Source: Bradyrhizobium jicamae
Lineage (GTDB): Bacteria > Pseudomonadota > Alphaproteobacteria > Rhizobiales > Xanthobacteraceae
Direction of reading: 5' to 3'
Length of the DNA stretch: 64,000 nucleotides
Assembly: GCF_018130215.1 (NCBI RefSeq)
Contig: NZ_JAFCKQ010000005.1
Span: 62,001 to 126,000, forward strand
The notes beneath the pieces are model-generated. The model saw only the letters and a list, made by a program, of their open reading frames with translations. It did not search any database and was not told the DNA's origin. Positions 9,544 to 18,194 of this stretch are shown here, in pieces. Each line of letters starts with the position of its first letter. Position 1 is the first letter of the stretch. Both the position numbers and the translations under genes were made by a program.

Positions 9544-10179
9544 TCACACCGCAGGTGGGCCAGCCTTGTGCGGCACGATTTCGATCTCGCTTTGCTGATC
9601 CCAGCCCTGCGCAGAACGCGGCGCGTTGTCGCGGTTGCCGCGCGGTCGCATTTGATGCTTGCCGAGCGGGTTGGGCCCGAACAGGTTGCTCGCGCGGCTG
9701 CCCTTGAGAAAGCCCAGCTCGATGAAGGCCCAGGTCGGCAGCACCACCGCGGCAAGCGCGCAGGGCAGCAGCGCATAGGAATCGGGAAGCCGGTCCTGGA
9801 AATGGCTGTAGAGGCTCGGATAGAGAAAGAACGGCACCATCCACCATCCGCTCTTGTCGCGATCGTGCAGCCGTTTGATCGAGGTGGCGAGGAATATCCA
9901 GATCAGCATCGGCGTTGCGATGATCTGGACAAAGATCGGGATGATGTCCGCCCGCGTCGGCATGCGGAACGTCGCAGGATCGAACAGATCGAAAATCGCG
10001 CCGGTGCCGAAATGGATCGTGGCGGGAGCCGGCAGGTTGCCATTTGCCACCAGCAGCAAGCTGAAATAGGCGATCCATCCCGTCAGCAGCATCCAGCCGA
10101 ACAGAACCAGCGCCGAGAGCCAGTATTTGGCGCGGTTGATGCGGCCCTTGAAGCCGAACAGGTACCACGTCCAGTCCAT
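9544..10179 (-). CDS. DUF805 family membrane protein
   Basis: A 211-aa predicted inner-membrane protein starting MDWTWYLFGFKGRINRAKYW, the DUF805 hallmark (aromatic residues, then FKGRINRxxYW). About four hydrophobic helices follow, with the conserved TSIKRLHDRDKSGWW loop between helices. The start is placed at 10179 because a GGAGGT Shine-Dalgarno precedes that ATG. The tail after the last helix is charged and Arg/Asn-rich. It lies between dapE and dapD, a common position in these genomes, but no biochemical link is known. Confidence 0.85.
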   Translation of the reverse strand: MDWTWYLFGFKGRINRAKYWLSALVLFGWMLLTGWIAYFSLLLVANGNLPAPATIHFGTGAIFDLFDPATFRMPTRADIIPIFVQIIATPMLIWIFLATSIKRLHDRDKSGWWMVPFFLYPSLYSHFQDRLPDSYALLPCALAAVVLPTWAFIELGFLKGSRASNLFGPNPLGKHQMRPRGNRDNAPRSAQGWDQQSEIEIVPHKAGPPAV

Positions 10180-10243
10180 GCACGACCTCCGGGAGACCCG
10201 TGCCACCCGGAATTTGGTCGTTTTGGAGCGGTTGCGGGTTCGA

Positions 10244-11089
<846 letters not shown>

Positions 11090-11179
11090 CGGGATATCCT
11101 TGGGCGTATCGGGATTATGACGGGAATTGAGCGGCTTTTTCGGAATTTGGGGCTGCGGAGTCAAGGCAAAGTCCGCCGT

Positions 11180-11261
11180 GTAGCCCGGATGAAGCGAAGC
11201 GTAATCCGGGGCCTTAACCGGCGAGAGACCCCGGATTTCGCTTCGCTGCATCCCGGGTTAC
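11180..11261. repeat. Palindromic intergenic repeat (copy 1)
   Basis: Imperfect inverted repeat of two arms of about 32 bp. The left arm begins GTAGCCCGGATGAAGCGAAG, and the right arm (CCCCGGATTTCGCTTCGCT onward) is its near-complement. It lies between dapD and the HAD-hydrolase gene. Its right end overlaps the hydrolase TAA stop codon (11258-11260). The same AGCGAAGCG/CGCTTCGCT arms recur in diverged form at 14176-14252. It resembles the dispersed palindromes common in Bradyrhizobium. Confidence 0.75.
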
Positions 11262-11953
11262 GATTTCCCGCTCAACCCCTGCAAGAACCCGGTCAGATCG
11301 TCCGTCACATGGTCGACATGCTCGGCGTCGCGGCCTTCCAGCTCCCAGGTCTCGCGCACCACCTCGCGGCTGCCGTCGGGCACGACCAGCACGGTGGTCA
11401 TGCCAAGCTGATGCGGCACGACCAGATTGCGCGCGAGGTCCTCGAACATCGCCGATCGCGTCGGGTCGACGTCGTGCAGTCTCAGGAACTTCTGGTAGGT
11501 CTGCGGGGCCGGCTTCGGCTCCAGATCGGCGGCGATGATGTCGAACACGCCGTCGAAATGGTCGCTGATGCCGAGCCGGCCGAGCACCGCATCGACATGG
11601 TCGACCGAGCCGTTGGTCAGGATCAGCTTGCGTCCCGGCAGTTTGGCGATCGCAGCGCCCATCGCCGGATTTGGCTGCAGCGGCGAATGGTCGATCTTGT
11701 GCACATAGGCGAGATAGTCGTCGGCGCGCACGCCATGCTCGGTCATCATGCCGCGCATCGTGGTGCCGTAGCGCAGATAGTAGTCCTTCTGGATCCGCCG
11801 CGCCTCCTCCGGCGTCACCTTCAGCCAGCTGCCGACGAACTCGCCGATCCGTGCATCGACCTGCTGCCACAGATTGACGTGATGCGGGTACAGCGTGTTG
11901 TCGAGGTCGAACACCCAGGTATCGACGTGGTCGAAGCTGCGGGGAGTTTTCAT
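11258..11953 (-). CDS. HAD-family pyrimidine 5'-nucleotidase-like phosphatase
   Basis: A 231-aa haloacid-dehalogenase-superfamily phosphohydrolase. Motif I is WVFDLDNTLYP with nucleophile Asp16 and general acid Asp18. Motif II is ILTNGS, and motif III/IV lies in the ARNLVVPHQLGMTTVLV region after KPAPQTYQKF. The small helical cap and overall pattern match the pyrimidine 5'-nucleotidase group (SDT1-like) often found next to dapD in rhizobia. Substrate is inferred by family only. The stop codon lies inside the palindromic repeat. Confidence 0.8.
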   Translation of the reverse strand: MKTPRSFDHVDTWVFDLDNTLYPHHVNLWQQVDARIGEFVGSWLKVTPEEARRIQKDYYLRYGTTMRGMMTEHGVRADDYLAYVHKIDHSPLQPNPAMGAAIAKLPGRKLILTNGSVDHVDAVLGRLGISDHFDGVFDIIAADLEPKPAPQTYQKFLRLHDVDPTRSAMFEDLARNLVVPHQLGMTTVLVVPDGSREVVRETWELEGRDAEHVDHVTDDLTGFLQGLSGKS

Positions 11954-11966
11954 AGGATTTTCAACG

Positions 11967-12109
11967 CGTCGTTCCGACGAAAGCCGCGATCCATACGCCG
12001 CGGCGGTCGTTGGCGAGGGAGGCGCGCGTTGCCTTTCTTTTCGTGGTAATCGGCGGTGAACAATACGCCGTCCGGTGGTTATGGGTCCCGGCCTTCGCCT
12101 GGGACGACG
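11967..12109. repeat. Dispersed intergenic repeat with inverted ends
   Basis: The ends are complementary-like: CGTCGTTCCGACGAAAGCC on the left and GGCCTTCGCCTGGGACGACG on the right. A GGTTATGGGTCCC segment lies near the right end. It fills the gap between the DUF1036 gene and the HAD-hydrolase gene. From memory, elements with these ends are frequent in Bradyrhizobium genomes. No open reading frame in it is credible. Confidence 0.6.
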
Positions 12110-12118
12110 AAATAGAAG

Positions 12119-13189
12119 TCACGGCATCGCAAAGCGCAGCGTCTTGCCGCCGCTCGTCATGTCGACCGGGACGAAGCCGGTCGCGGCGAGGCCGCGGCTG
12201 GTGCAGTCGCCCTGCTCGTTGACCTCGAATTTGCTCTCGCGCGTGCACAGCTCCTTCGTGCCGCCCCAGCTCAGCGGCTTGTCCTTGATGCGGATGGTGC
12301 GGTTGTCGCCGTCGACGGCTTCGGCAAAGGAATAGATCTGCTTCGGCGTTCCCGTCACGTCAGGATGCAGGCACTTGCCCGGATCGATGCGGTACCAGCC
12401 GCGGCTGGTGACGACCTTGCCATCGTCCGTCGCGACCGCGGCCATCACCTTGTGCGGCGTGTCGTTGCACCAGGTCAACCCCGAGGATGACGGCTTCTGC
12501 ACGGCATCGATCATGGTGGCGAAGAAGTTCGGCGACTGTACGATGTCGCTCGCGAGCCCGCGGCTCTTGAGAAACGCCGACAGCGCGCTCTGCGTCTTCG
12601 GACCGTCGACGCCGTCGATCGGCGCCGCGTCATAGCCTGCGATCACCAGCAGGCGCTGGATTGCGGCGAGCCGCGCCTGCTCGTCGTCATATTCAGAATC
12701 CTCGGCGAGGTAGGCGACGAGGTTGCCGTCGTCGCCCTGCGTCGGCGTGATCTGGGTGAATTGTGCGGGCGTCTGGCCGGCGCGGCACTGCCGCGCAGCC
12801 GCGATCACGAAATTGTCCTGTGCGACGCAGAGCGTATCGGTGCCGTTCTGCGGCAGCGGCGTGGCGCCGTAGACGCCCAGCGCGCGCGCATTCAGGAGCA
12901 AGCGGTCGGCGGTCAGCGCGCCCTGTACCACGACCCGGCAGGTGGCTGGATCGATCCGGAACCAGCCCCGCGTTGCGGTGGCCGCCTTGTCGTCTATGCC
13001 GATCGCGGCCTCGACCACATAGCTCATCCGGTTGCAGAGTTTCAGGTCGGCGTGTGCCGGCACCGACGAGACCAGGAACGAGATGACTGCCGCCGGCACC
13101 GACATTGCGAGCCGTGCAAGCGGCGACCAGCGGGGCGTCGTGGTGCGTCCCGCGATCACGGCCTCCATTCGCGCTGCCGCATTTCGCAT
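12119..13189 (-). CDS. Secreted protein with two DUF1036 domains and a PG-binding-like segment
   Basis: A 356-aa protein with a membrane or signal segment near residues 25-47 (LAMSVPAAVISFLVSSVPAHA). Two DUF1036 modules are recognisable from the repeated pattern LCN...TRGWFRIDPATC and WCND...SRGWYRIDPGKC. Between them sits a peptidoglycan-binding-like helical segment (LLVIAGYDAAPIDGVDGPKTQSALSAFL). It is probably exported and envelope-associated; function is unknown. Its ATG overlaps the argB stop (TAATG), so it is translationally coupled to argB. Confidence 0.8.
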   Translation of the reverse strand: MRNAAARMEAVIAGRTTTPRWSPLARLAMSVPAAVISFLVSSVPAHADLKLCNRMSYVVEAAIGIDDKAATATRGWFRIDPATCRVVVQGALTADRLLLNARALGVYGATPLPQNGTDTLCVAQDNFVIAAARQCRAGQTPAQFTQITPTQGDDGNLVAYLAEDSEYDDEQARLAAIQRLLVIAGYDAAPIDGVDGPKTQSALSAFLKSRGLASDIVQSPNFFATMIDAVQKPSSSGLTWCNDTPHKVMAAVATDDGKVVTSRGWYRIDPGKCLHPDVTGTPKQIYSFAEAVDGDNRTIRIKDKPLSWGGTKELCTRESKFEVNEQGDCTSRGLAATGFVPVDMTSGGKTLRFAMP

Positions 13190-14082
13190 TACTTATGGAT
13201 CAGCGTGCCGGTGCCCTGGTTGGTGAAGAGCTCGAGCAGCACCGCGTGCTGCATCTTGCCGTCGATGATCACGACGCCCTGCACGCCCTGTTCGAGCGCG
13301 TAGATGCAGGTCTCGACCTTCGGGATCATGCCGCCGGAAATGGTGCCATCGGCGATCAGCCTGCGCGCGTCCTTGATCGACAGGTCGGGGATCAGCGTCT
13401 TGGACTTGTCGAGCACGCCGGGCACGTCGGTCAGCAGCAACAGGCGCTTGGCCTTCAGTGCACCTGCGATCGCGCCGGCAAAGGTGTCGGCGTTGACGTT
13501 CAGGGTCTGGCCGTCCTTCGAGGTCGCGAGCGGCGCCAGCACGGGGATCAGCTCATAGCCGATCAGCTGGTTCAGCAGGGTGAGGTCGACCTTCTCGGGG
13601 TCGCCGACGAAGCCGAGATCGACGGCCTTCTCGATATGGGAATCCGGATCGATCATGGTGCGCGTCGTCTTCGACGCCTTCACCATGTTGCCGTCCTTTC
13701 CGGAGAGGCCCACGGCCTTGCCGCCGGCCTCGTTGATGTAGCCGACGATCTGCTTGTTGACCGAGCCCGCCAGCACCATCTCGACGATCTCGATGGTCGC
13801 GGCGTCGGTGATGCGCAGGCCCGCCGCGAATTCCGACTGGATGCCGAGGCGCTTCAGCATTGTCGCGATCTGCGGCCCGCCGCCGTGCACGACGACCGGA
13901 TTGATCGCGGTCTGCTCGAGCAGCACGATGTCGCGCGCGAAGGCTTTTGCGGTGTCCTCGGCGCCCATGGCATGGCCGCCATATTTGATGACGATGGTTT
14001 CCTCGTCATATTCCTGCATGTGCGGCAGCGCCTCGGACAGGATGCGGGCCTGATCGAGCGGGCTGATCTGCTGGTCGGTCAT
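13189..14082 (-). CDS. argB: Acetylglutamate kinase
   Basis: Phosphorylates N-acetylglutamate, the second step of arginine synthesis. The 297-aa protein has the amino-acid-kinase fold with [11 protein letters not shown] near the N-terminus, the substrate-binding [17 protein letters not shown], the [17 protein letters not shown] nucleotide-binding region, [11 protein letters not shown], and [10 protein letters not shown] near the C-terminus. The start chosen ([15 protein letters not shown]) omits an upstream in-frame extension that runs into repeat DNA. Confidence 0.97.
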   Translation of the reverse strand: MTDQQISPLDQARILSEALPHMQEYDEETIVIKYGGHAMGAEDTAKAFARDIVLLEQTAINPVVVHGGGPQIATMLKRLGIQSEFAAGLRITDAATIEIVEMVLAGSVNKQIVGYINEAGGKAVGLSGKDGNMVKASKTTRTMIDPDSHIEKAVDLGFVGDPEKVDLTLLNQLIGYELIPVLAPLATSKDGQTLNVNADTFAGAIAGALKAKRLLLLTDVPGVLDKSKTLIPDLSIKDARRLIADGTISGGMIPKVETCIYALEQGVQGVVIIDGKMQHAVLLELFTNQGTGTLIHK

Positions 14083-14175
14083 TGGGCGTGTCTCATCGTC
14101 AGCGGAGGGGCGGACGGGTTCTATCCGATTGCCGGGCGCGGCGCAAAGTGGGAGAGGTGTTCGTCGATATTCGCG

Positions 14176-14252
14176 GCCGGATGGAGCGAAGCGCAATCGG
14201 GGGCTGCACCCTGGCAAGATCCGCGGATTTCGCTGCGCTCCATCGGGGCTAT
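14176..14252. repeat. Palindromic intergenic repeat (copy 2)
   Basis: Inverted repeat whose left arm GGATGGAGCGAAGCGCAATC and right arm (GATTTCGCTGCGCTCCATC) are near-complements. It has the same arm core as the 11180-11261 element. It fills the gap between argB and the DUF423 gene and ends 4 bp before the DUF423 stop codon. Confidence 0.7.
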
Positions 14253-14255
14253 GAA

Positions 14256-14624
14256 TCAGTGCTGTGGCCACATCGCTGCGACGGCCAACACCACCCAGCT
14301 CAGGATCAACAGCGTTCCTCCCGTTGGAGCCGCCATCGCAAACAAGCCGTGACCGGCATATTGGCGTATCGTGAGATCGCCTGCGAACAATGACGCCGCG
14401 ATGACGAAGCCGATCGCGGCAATGGTTCCGATCCTCGCGTGGATGATGGCGCGGTCTGTGACTGCAACGATCGCGAGCACGGCGGTGGCGTGAAACAGCA
14501 GCATCGAGGAGGCGGCGCCCAGCCGCGAGGCGTCGGCGAGGTGGGCTGCGGCAGCGGCCAGCATCACGCCGCAGGCGCCCATGATGGAGGCGAGGCCGAT
14601 CAGGAGGCCTGGAAGCCTGGCCAT
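14256..14624 (-). CDS. DUF423 family small membrane protein
   Basis: A 122-aa protein with four hydrophobic helices, matching the DUF423 (YgdD-like) pattern: an N-terminal glycine-rich helix ([21 protein letters not shown]), the loop before FHATAVLAI, and a terminal [19 protein letters not shown] helix. Function is unknown. Its ATG overlaps the engB TGA by one base, so expression is coupled to engB. Confidence 0.85.
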   Translation of the reverse strand: MARLPGLLIGLASIMGACGVMLAAAAAHLADASRLGAASSMLLFHATAVLAIVAVTDRAIIHARIGTIAAIGFVIAASLFAGDLTIRQYAGHGLFAMAAPTGGTLLILSWVVLAVAAMWPQH

Positions 14625-15274
14625 CAGCGCCGCTCCGCGATCAGGCGTACCATCGCGGCGCGCAGCTCCGGCATGCCGTCACCGGTGCGCGACGACGTCA
14701 CCAGCACCTCGGGAAATGCGGCGGGATGCCTGGCGAGCGCCTCTGACGTCTCGGCGATCACGGTCTTGAGCGCGCCGGCCTTGACCTGATCGGCCTTGGT
14801 CAGCACGACCTGATAGCTGACCGCGGATTTATCCAGCGTCTTCAGCACGTCGAGATCGACGTCCTTGATACCGTGGCGGGCGTCGATCAGCACATAGACC
14901 CGCGCCAGCGTGGCGCGCCCGAGCAAGAATTTGTGGATCAGCGTCGTCCACGATGCCACCTTGGCCTTTGGCGCCGAGGCGTAGCCGTAGCCGGGCATGT
15001 CGACGAGGCGGAAGCCCGCCTTCTCCGGCCCCTCGAAGAAGATCAGCTCCTGGGTGCGGCCGGGCGTGTGCGAGGTGCGTGCGAGGTTGCTGCGGCCGGT
15101 CAGCGCGTTGATCAGGCTCGACTTGCCGACATTGGAGCGGCCGGCAAAGGCGACCTCGAGACCGGCCATCGGCGGCAGGGTCTCGATCGAGGGCGAGGCC
15201 CAGATGAAACGCCAGTCGCCGGCAAACAGCTTTCGGCCTTGCTCGATCAGCTCCGCATCGGGGTCGGTGGTCAT
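14624..15274 (-). CDS. engB: Ribosome biogenesis GTPase EngB (YihA/YsxC)
   Basis: Essential GTPase that assists large-subunit ribosome assembly. The 216-aa protein has G1 [12 protein letters not shown], the switch I region with THTPGRTQ-like [15 protein letters not shown]3 [11 protein letters not shown]4 LTKADQ and G5 VTSSRTGDG, all as in EngB. It lies downstream of yidC and upstream of DUF423, separated from yidC by a palindromic repeat. Confidence 0.96.
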   Translation of the reverse strand: MTTDPDAELIEQGRKLFAGDWRFIWASPSIETLPPMAGLEVAFAGRSNVGKSSLINALTGRSNLARTSHTPGRTQELIFFEGPEKAGFRLVDMPGYGYASAPKAKVASWTTLIHKFLLGRATLARVYVLIDARHGIKDVDLDVLKTLDKSAVSYQVVLTKADQVKAGALKTVIAETSEALARHPAAFPEVLVTSSRTGDGMPELRAAMVRLIAERR

Positions 15275-15297
15275 GTGCGGAGGCTCTTTGCGTCAGT

Positions 15298-15378
15298 GTC
15301 ATTCCGGAGCGGCGCGAAGCGTCGAACCCGGAATCTCGAGATCCCGGGTCTGGTGCTGATGCACCATCCCGGAATGAC
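15298..15378. repeat. Palindromic intergenic repeat with GTCATTCCGG ends
   Basis: The outer ends are perfectly complementary (GTCATTCCGG and CCGGAATGAC). Inside is a second palindrome centred on TCTCGAGA within CCCGGAATCTCGAGATCCCGGG-like sequence. It lies between yidC and engB in the yidC-engB transcription direction, so the RNA would fold into a long stem. A diverged fragment of the same family appears near 19705-19765. Confidence 0.75.
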
Positions 15379-15385
15379 GACCTGG

Positions 15386-17263
15386 CTACGTCGCCTTCCT
15401 GGCGAACGTCGCTTTTATGTTGTCGAACAATTCCACCTTCACGCCGTTGCGGCGCATGATGAAGCTCTGCTGCAGCACCGACAGCGTGTTGTTCCAGGCC
15501 CAGTAGATCACGAGGCCCGCCGGGAAGCCTGCCAGCATGAAGGTGAAGATCAGCGGCATCCAGGTGAAGATGATCTGCTGCGTCGGATCCGGCGGCGTCG
15601 GGTTCAGCTTCATCTGGAACCACATCGTGATGCCCATGATGATCGGCCAGATGCCGAGCGCCAGATAGTGGCCGAACACCGGAAGCTGGGTCGGATCGTA
15701 GTGCAACAGGCCGAACAGCGTGAACAGGTTGGTCGGATCGGGCGCCGAGAGGTCCTTGATCCAGCCGAAGAACGGCGCATGCCGCATTTCGATGGTGACG
15801 AACAGCACCTTGTAGAGCGAGAAGAACACCGGGATCTGCAGCGCGACGGGAAGACAACCGGCGATCGGGTTGATCTTCTCCTTCTTGTAGATCTCCATCA
15901 TCTCCTGCTGCTGCTTCACCCGGTCGTCGGGATAGCGCTCCTTCAGCGCCTGCAGCTGCGGCTGCACCGACTTCATCTTGGCCATCGAGGCGTAGGACTT
16001 GTTGGCGAGCGGGAAGAACAGCAGCTTCACGATCACGGTCACGAGCAGGATCGAGACGCCGAAATTGCCGAACAGGCGGTAGAACCAGTCGAGCGCCAGG
16101 AACATCGGCTTGGTGATGAAGTAGAACCAGCCCCAGTCGATCAAGAGGTCGAAATGGTTGAGGCCGAGCTGCTTGGTGTAGCCGCCGAAGCCGACCAGCG
16201 GGAAGTTGATGCCGACCACGCTGGCTTCCTTGGCGCCGGCGAACAGCCGCGCGTTGGCGCTGATGGTGCCGCCGATCGGGAGCGTCTTCGGCTCCTCCAG
16301 ATAGTCGGTTTGGTAGTTGTGGCTCGAGCCTTCCGCGCTCGACGAATAGCGCACATGCAGCTTGGCCGTGGTGTCCGGCAGCAGCGCCGACGCCCAGTAT
16401 TTGTCGGTCATGCCCATCCAGCCATCGGTGACGTCGAACGTCTTATCCTTGGCTTCGTCGATCTTCTTGTAGGCATATTCCTGCAGGCCCTGCTCGCCGA
16501 GATAGCCGATCAGGCCTTCATGCAGGATGTAGTAGCCGGAGACTTGCGGCGTGCCGTGCCGCGAGATCAGCGCGTATGGATACAGGGTGACCGGCGAGGT
16601 GCTGAGATTACTGACCTCGTCCTTGATCGTGAACAGATAGCGCTCGTCGATAGAAATGGTGCGGCGGAAGGTGAGGCCCTCGCCATTGTCGTATTTCAGC
16701 GTCACCGGGGTGGTCGGCGTCAGGCTGCCGGAGCCCTCCTGCTGCCATTCGGTGTTCTGGTCGGGGATGCGCGTCTTGCTGCCGGATGCCGGCACCCAGC
16801 CGAACTCGGCGTAGTAGGGCGCTGCGGTCTGCGACGGCGAGAACAGCACGATTGGCGGCGAATTCGGATCGACCGTTTCGCGGAACTGGACCAGCGCGAT
16901 GTCGTCGATGCGCGCGCCCTTCAGCGAAATGCTGCCGGTCACGCGCGGGGTGTCGATCTTGACGCGAGGGCCGGCGGCGAGCGCGGCCTCGCGGCTGATG
17001 ACGGGAGCAGAAGTGGAAGTGGAAGTGGAAGTGGAAGTGGAAGGCTGGGCGGCGCCCGGCGTGGGGCTCGCGGACGGCGAGGGTGTCGCCGGTGTCGCGG
17101 AGGTCTGGCCCGGAGTGGCCTGCGCGGTCGGCTTCTGCAACTCGCTCTGCCGCTGCGCCTCGCGCTGCTTCTCCATCTGCGGCACGTTGTAGAAATATTG
17201 CCAGGCGATCAGCACGAGGCCGGACAGAATGACGGCAAGGATCGTGTTGCGGTTGTCGGACAT
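15386..17263 (-). CDS. yidC: Membrane protein insertase YidC
   Basis: Inserts and folds inner-membrane proteins with or without SecYEG. The 625-aa protein has the Gram-negative layout: N-terminal membrane anchor (NTILAVILSGLVLIAWQYFY), a Pro/Ser/Thr/Ala-rich linker, a large periplasmic beta domain (about residues 80-360), then five conserved helices with GNFGVSILLVTVIVKLLFFP, YKKEKINPIAGCLPVALQIP and the hydrophilic-groove Arg in this region. It lies 3 bp after rnpA in the rpmH-rnpA-yidC order. The linker is encoded partly by a hexanucleotide tandem repeat. Confidence 0.97.
   Translation of the reverse strand: MSDNRNTILAVILSGLVLIAWQYFYNVPQMEKQREAQRQSELQKPTAQATPGQTSATPATPSPSASPTPGAAQPSTSTSTSTSTSAPVISREAALAAGPRVKIDTPRVTGSISLKGARIDDIALVQFRETVDPNSPPIVLFSPSQTAAPYYAEFGWVPASGSKTRIPDQNTEWQQEGSGSLTPTTPVTLKYDNGEGLTFRRTISIDERYLFTIKDEVSNLSTSPVTLYPYALISRHGTPQVSGYYILHEGLIGYLGEQGLQEYAYKKIDEAKDKTFDVTDGWMGMTDKYWASALLPDTTAKLHVRYSSSAEGSSHNYQTDYLEEPKTLPIGGTISANARLFAGAKEASVVGINFPLVGFGGYTKQLGLNHFDLLIDWGWFYFITKPMFLALDWFYRLFGNFGVSILLVTVIVKLLFFPLANKSYASMAKMKSVQPQLQALKERYPDDRVKQQQEMMEIYKKEKINPIAGCLPVALQIPVFFSLYKVLFVTIEMRHAPFFGWIKDLSAPDPTNLFTLFGLLHYDPTQLPVFGHYLALGIWPIIMGITMWFQMKLNPTPPDPTQQIIFTWMPLIFTFMLAGFPAGLVIYWAWNNTLSVLQQSFIMRRNGVKVELFDNIKATFARKAT
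17010..17043. repeat. GAAGTG hexanucleotide tandem repeat inside yidC
   Basis: Five full GAAGTG units plus a partial sixth on the plus strand. Read on the yidC strand they encode alternating Ser-Thr in the linker after the N-terminal anchor. Being a multiple of three, unit gain or loss would change linker length but keep the frame. Confidence 0.85.
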
Positions 17264-17266
17264 CTC

Positions 17267-17656
17267 TTAAGGTCTCGTCATTCCGTTCGGATTACGCGCC
17301 TCGAGGGGCGCCTTGTTGCGCCCCTCCGGCGCAGGCCGGTCGAGGCGGCGCAGCGCCGACCGCAGGTCGTCAAGCATGGTCGCAAAGTCACGGGTCAGCG
17401 CGTCACGGCGGCCCACTAGCACATAATCATGGTGCGGTCGCATCGTAATGACGTCGACACGTTTCACCAGTTCGCGAAGGCGGCGGCGGATGCGGTTGCG
17501 CTCGGTCGCGGTGCCGTTTTTCTTGGTAACGGTGAAGCCGATGCGGATCGGGCCATCGTCGTCGCGGCGGCGTCCCTGCAGCACAAAGGCGGCGCTATTC
17601 GCCCGCGCACCATTGGCAACGGCGAGGAAGTCCGCCCGCTGCCTTAGCCGATCCAT
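17267..17656 (-). CDS. rnpA: Ribonuclease P protein component
   Basis: Basic protein subunit that helps RNase P RNA bind and cleave pre-tRNA. The 129-aa protein starts MDRLRQRADFLAVANGAR and contains the RNR-type signature GTATERNRIRRRLRELVK, preceded by IGFTVTKKNG. It has a C-terminal extension rich in Arg, Pro and Glu. It sits 32 bp after rpmH and 3 bp before yidC. Confidence 0.96.
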   Translation of the reverse strand: MDRLRQRADFLAVANGARANSAAFVLQGRRRDDDGPIRIGFTVTKKNGTATERNRIRRRLRELVKRVDVITMRPHHDYVLVGRRDALTRDFATMLDDLRSALRRLDRPAPEGRNKAPLEARNPNGMTRP

Positions 17657-17688
17657 CAGGGAATCTCCTTAAGAGGAGACGTCCGGGC

Positions 17689-17823
17689 TCAGGCGCTGAG
17701 GCGCTTGCGGCCACGCGCACGACGCGCGGCGAGGACCTTGCGGCCACCGGCCGTGGCGAGACGGGCGCGGAAGCCGTGGCGGCGCTTGCGCACGAGTTTG
17801 CTGGGTTGATAAGTCCGCTTCAC
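17689..17823 (-). CDS. rpmH: 50S ribosomal protein L34
   Basis: A 44-aa basic ribosomal protein starting with [23 protein letters not shown] follows the initiator, then [20 protein letters not shown], which is L34 throughout. A longer in-frame start upstream would add residues unlike L34. It heads the rpmH-rnpA-yidC group. Confidence 0.96.
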   Translation of the reverse strand: MKRTYQPSKLVRKRRHGFRARLATAGGRKVLAARRARGRKRLSA

Positions 17824-18194
17824 GGGTGATTCTCCGCTGACCGGGCAATTTGCCGTTGTATTGAGATGAAGTCCGGTGATGCTGGCTGCCCAAAACGGGC
17901 CGTTCACGGCCCAAATGAGCCGCCCCCGGGACAAGAACCGGGCCATCGCGGACAATTGGCGCGGCTTATAAGGGAGCGCCCTGTTTTCGTCAATGTCGCG
18001 GGGTGCCGCAACGAGGCTTCTTTGAAACGTCGTAATTGTGGCGAATATATCTGTTTTCGCGGGGTTTTTGACGATGAGGGAGGACCCCTGCCGATAGCCG
18101 GCGGGAACCCTCCGACATTAGCGATCCGTAATTTGACCGGCTTGGGGGCCGGGCCGCATCTTCCCGCCCCTGAAGCCAAACAAGGCCTTATCTT
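17824..18194. other. Divergent intergenic region between rpmH and a histidine kinase
   Basis: 371 bp without a credible gene. It must hold the rpmH-rnpA-yidC promoter (reading left) and the kinase promoter (reading right). Short open frames here have no family features. I could not assign -35/-10 boxes with confidence. Confidence 0.5.

Noticed and set aside
8339..9598. 419-aa open frame on the plus strand
   Set aside because: Antisense to dapE, whose metal-ligand motifs are intact on the minus strand.
17010..17043. CRISPR-like short repeats
   Set aside because: Six-base units without spacers inside yidC coding sequence; a simple tandem repeat.
14873..17419. 848-aa open frame on the plus strand
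   Set aside because: It is antisense to engB, yidC and rnpA, has long Arg/His/Gln-rich stretches and no domains. It reflects high GC content, not a gene.
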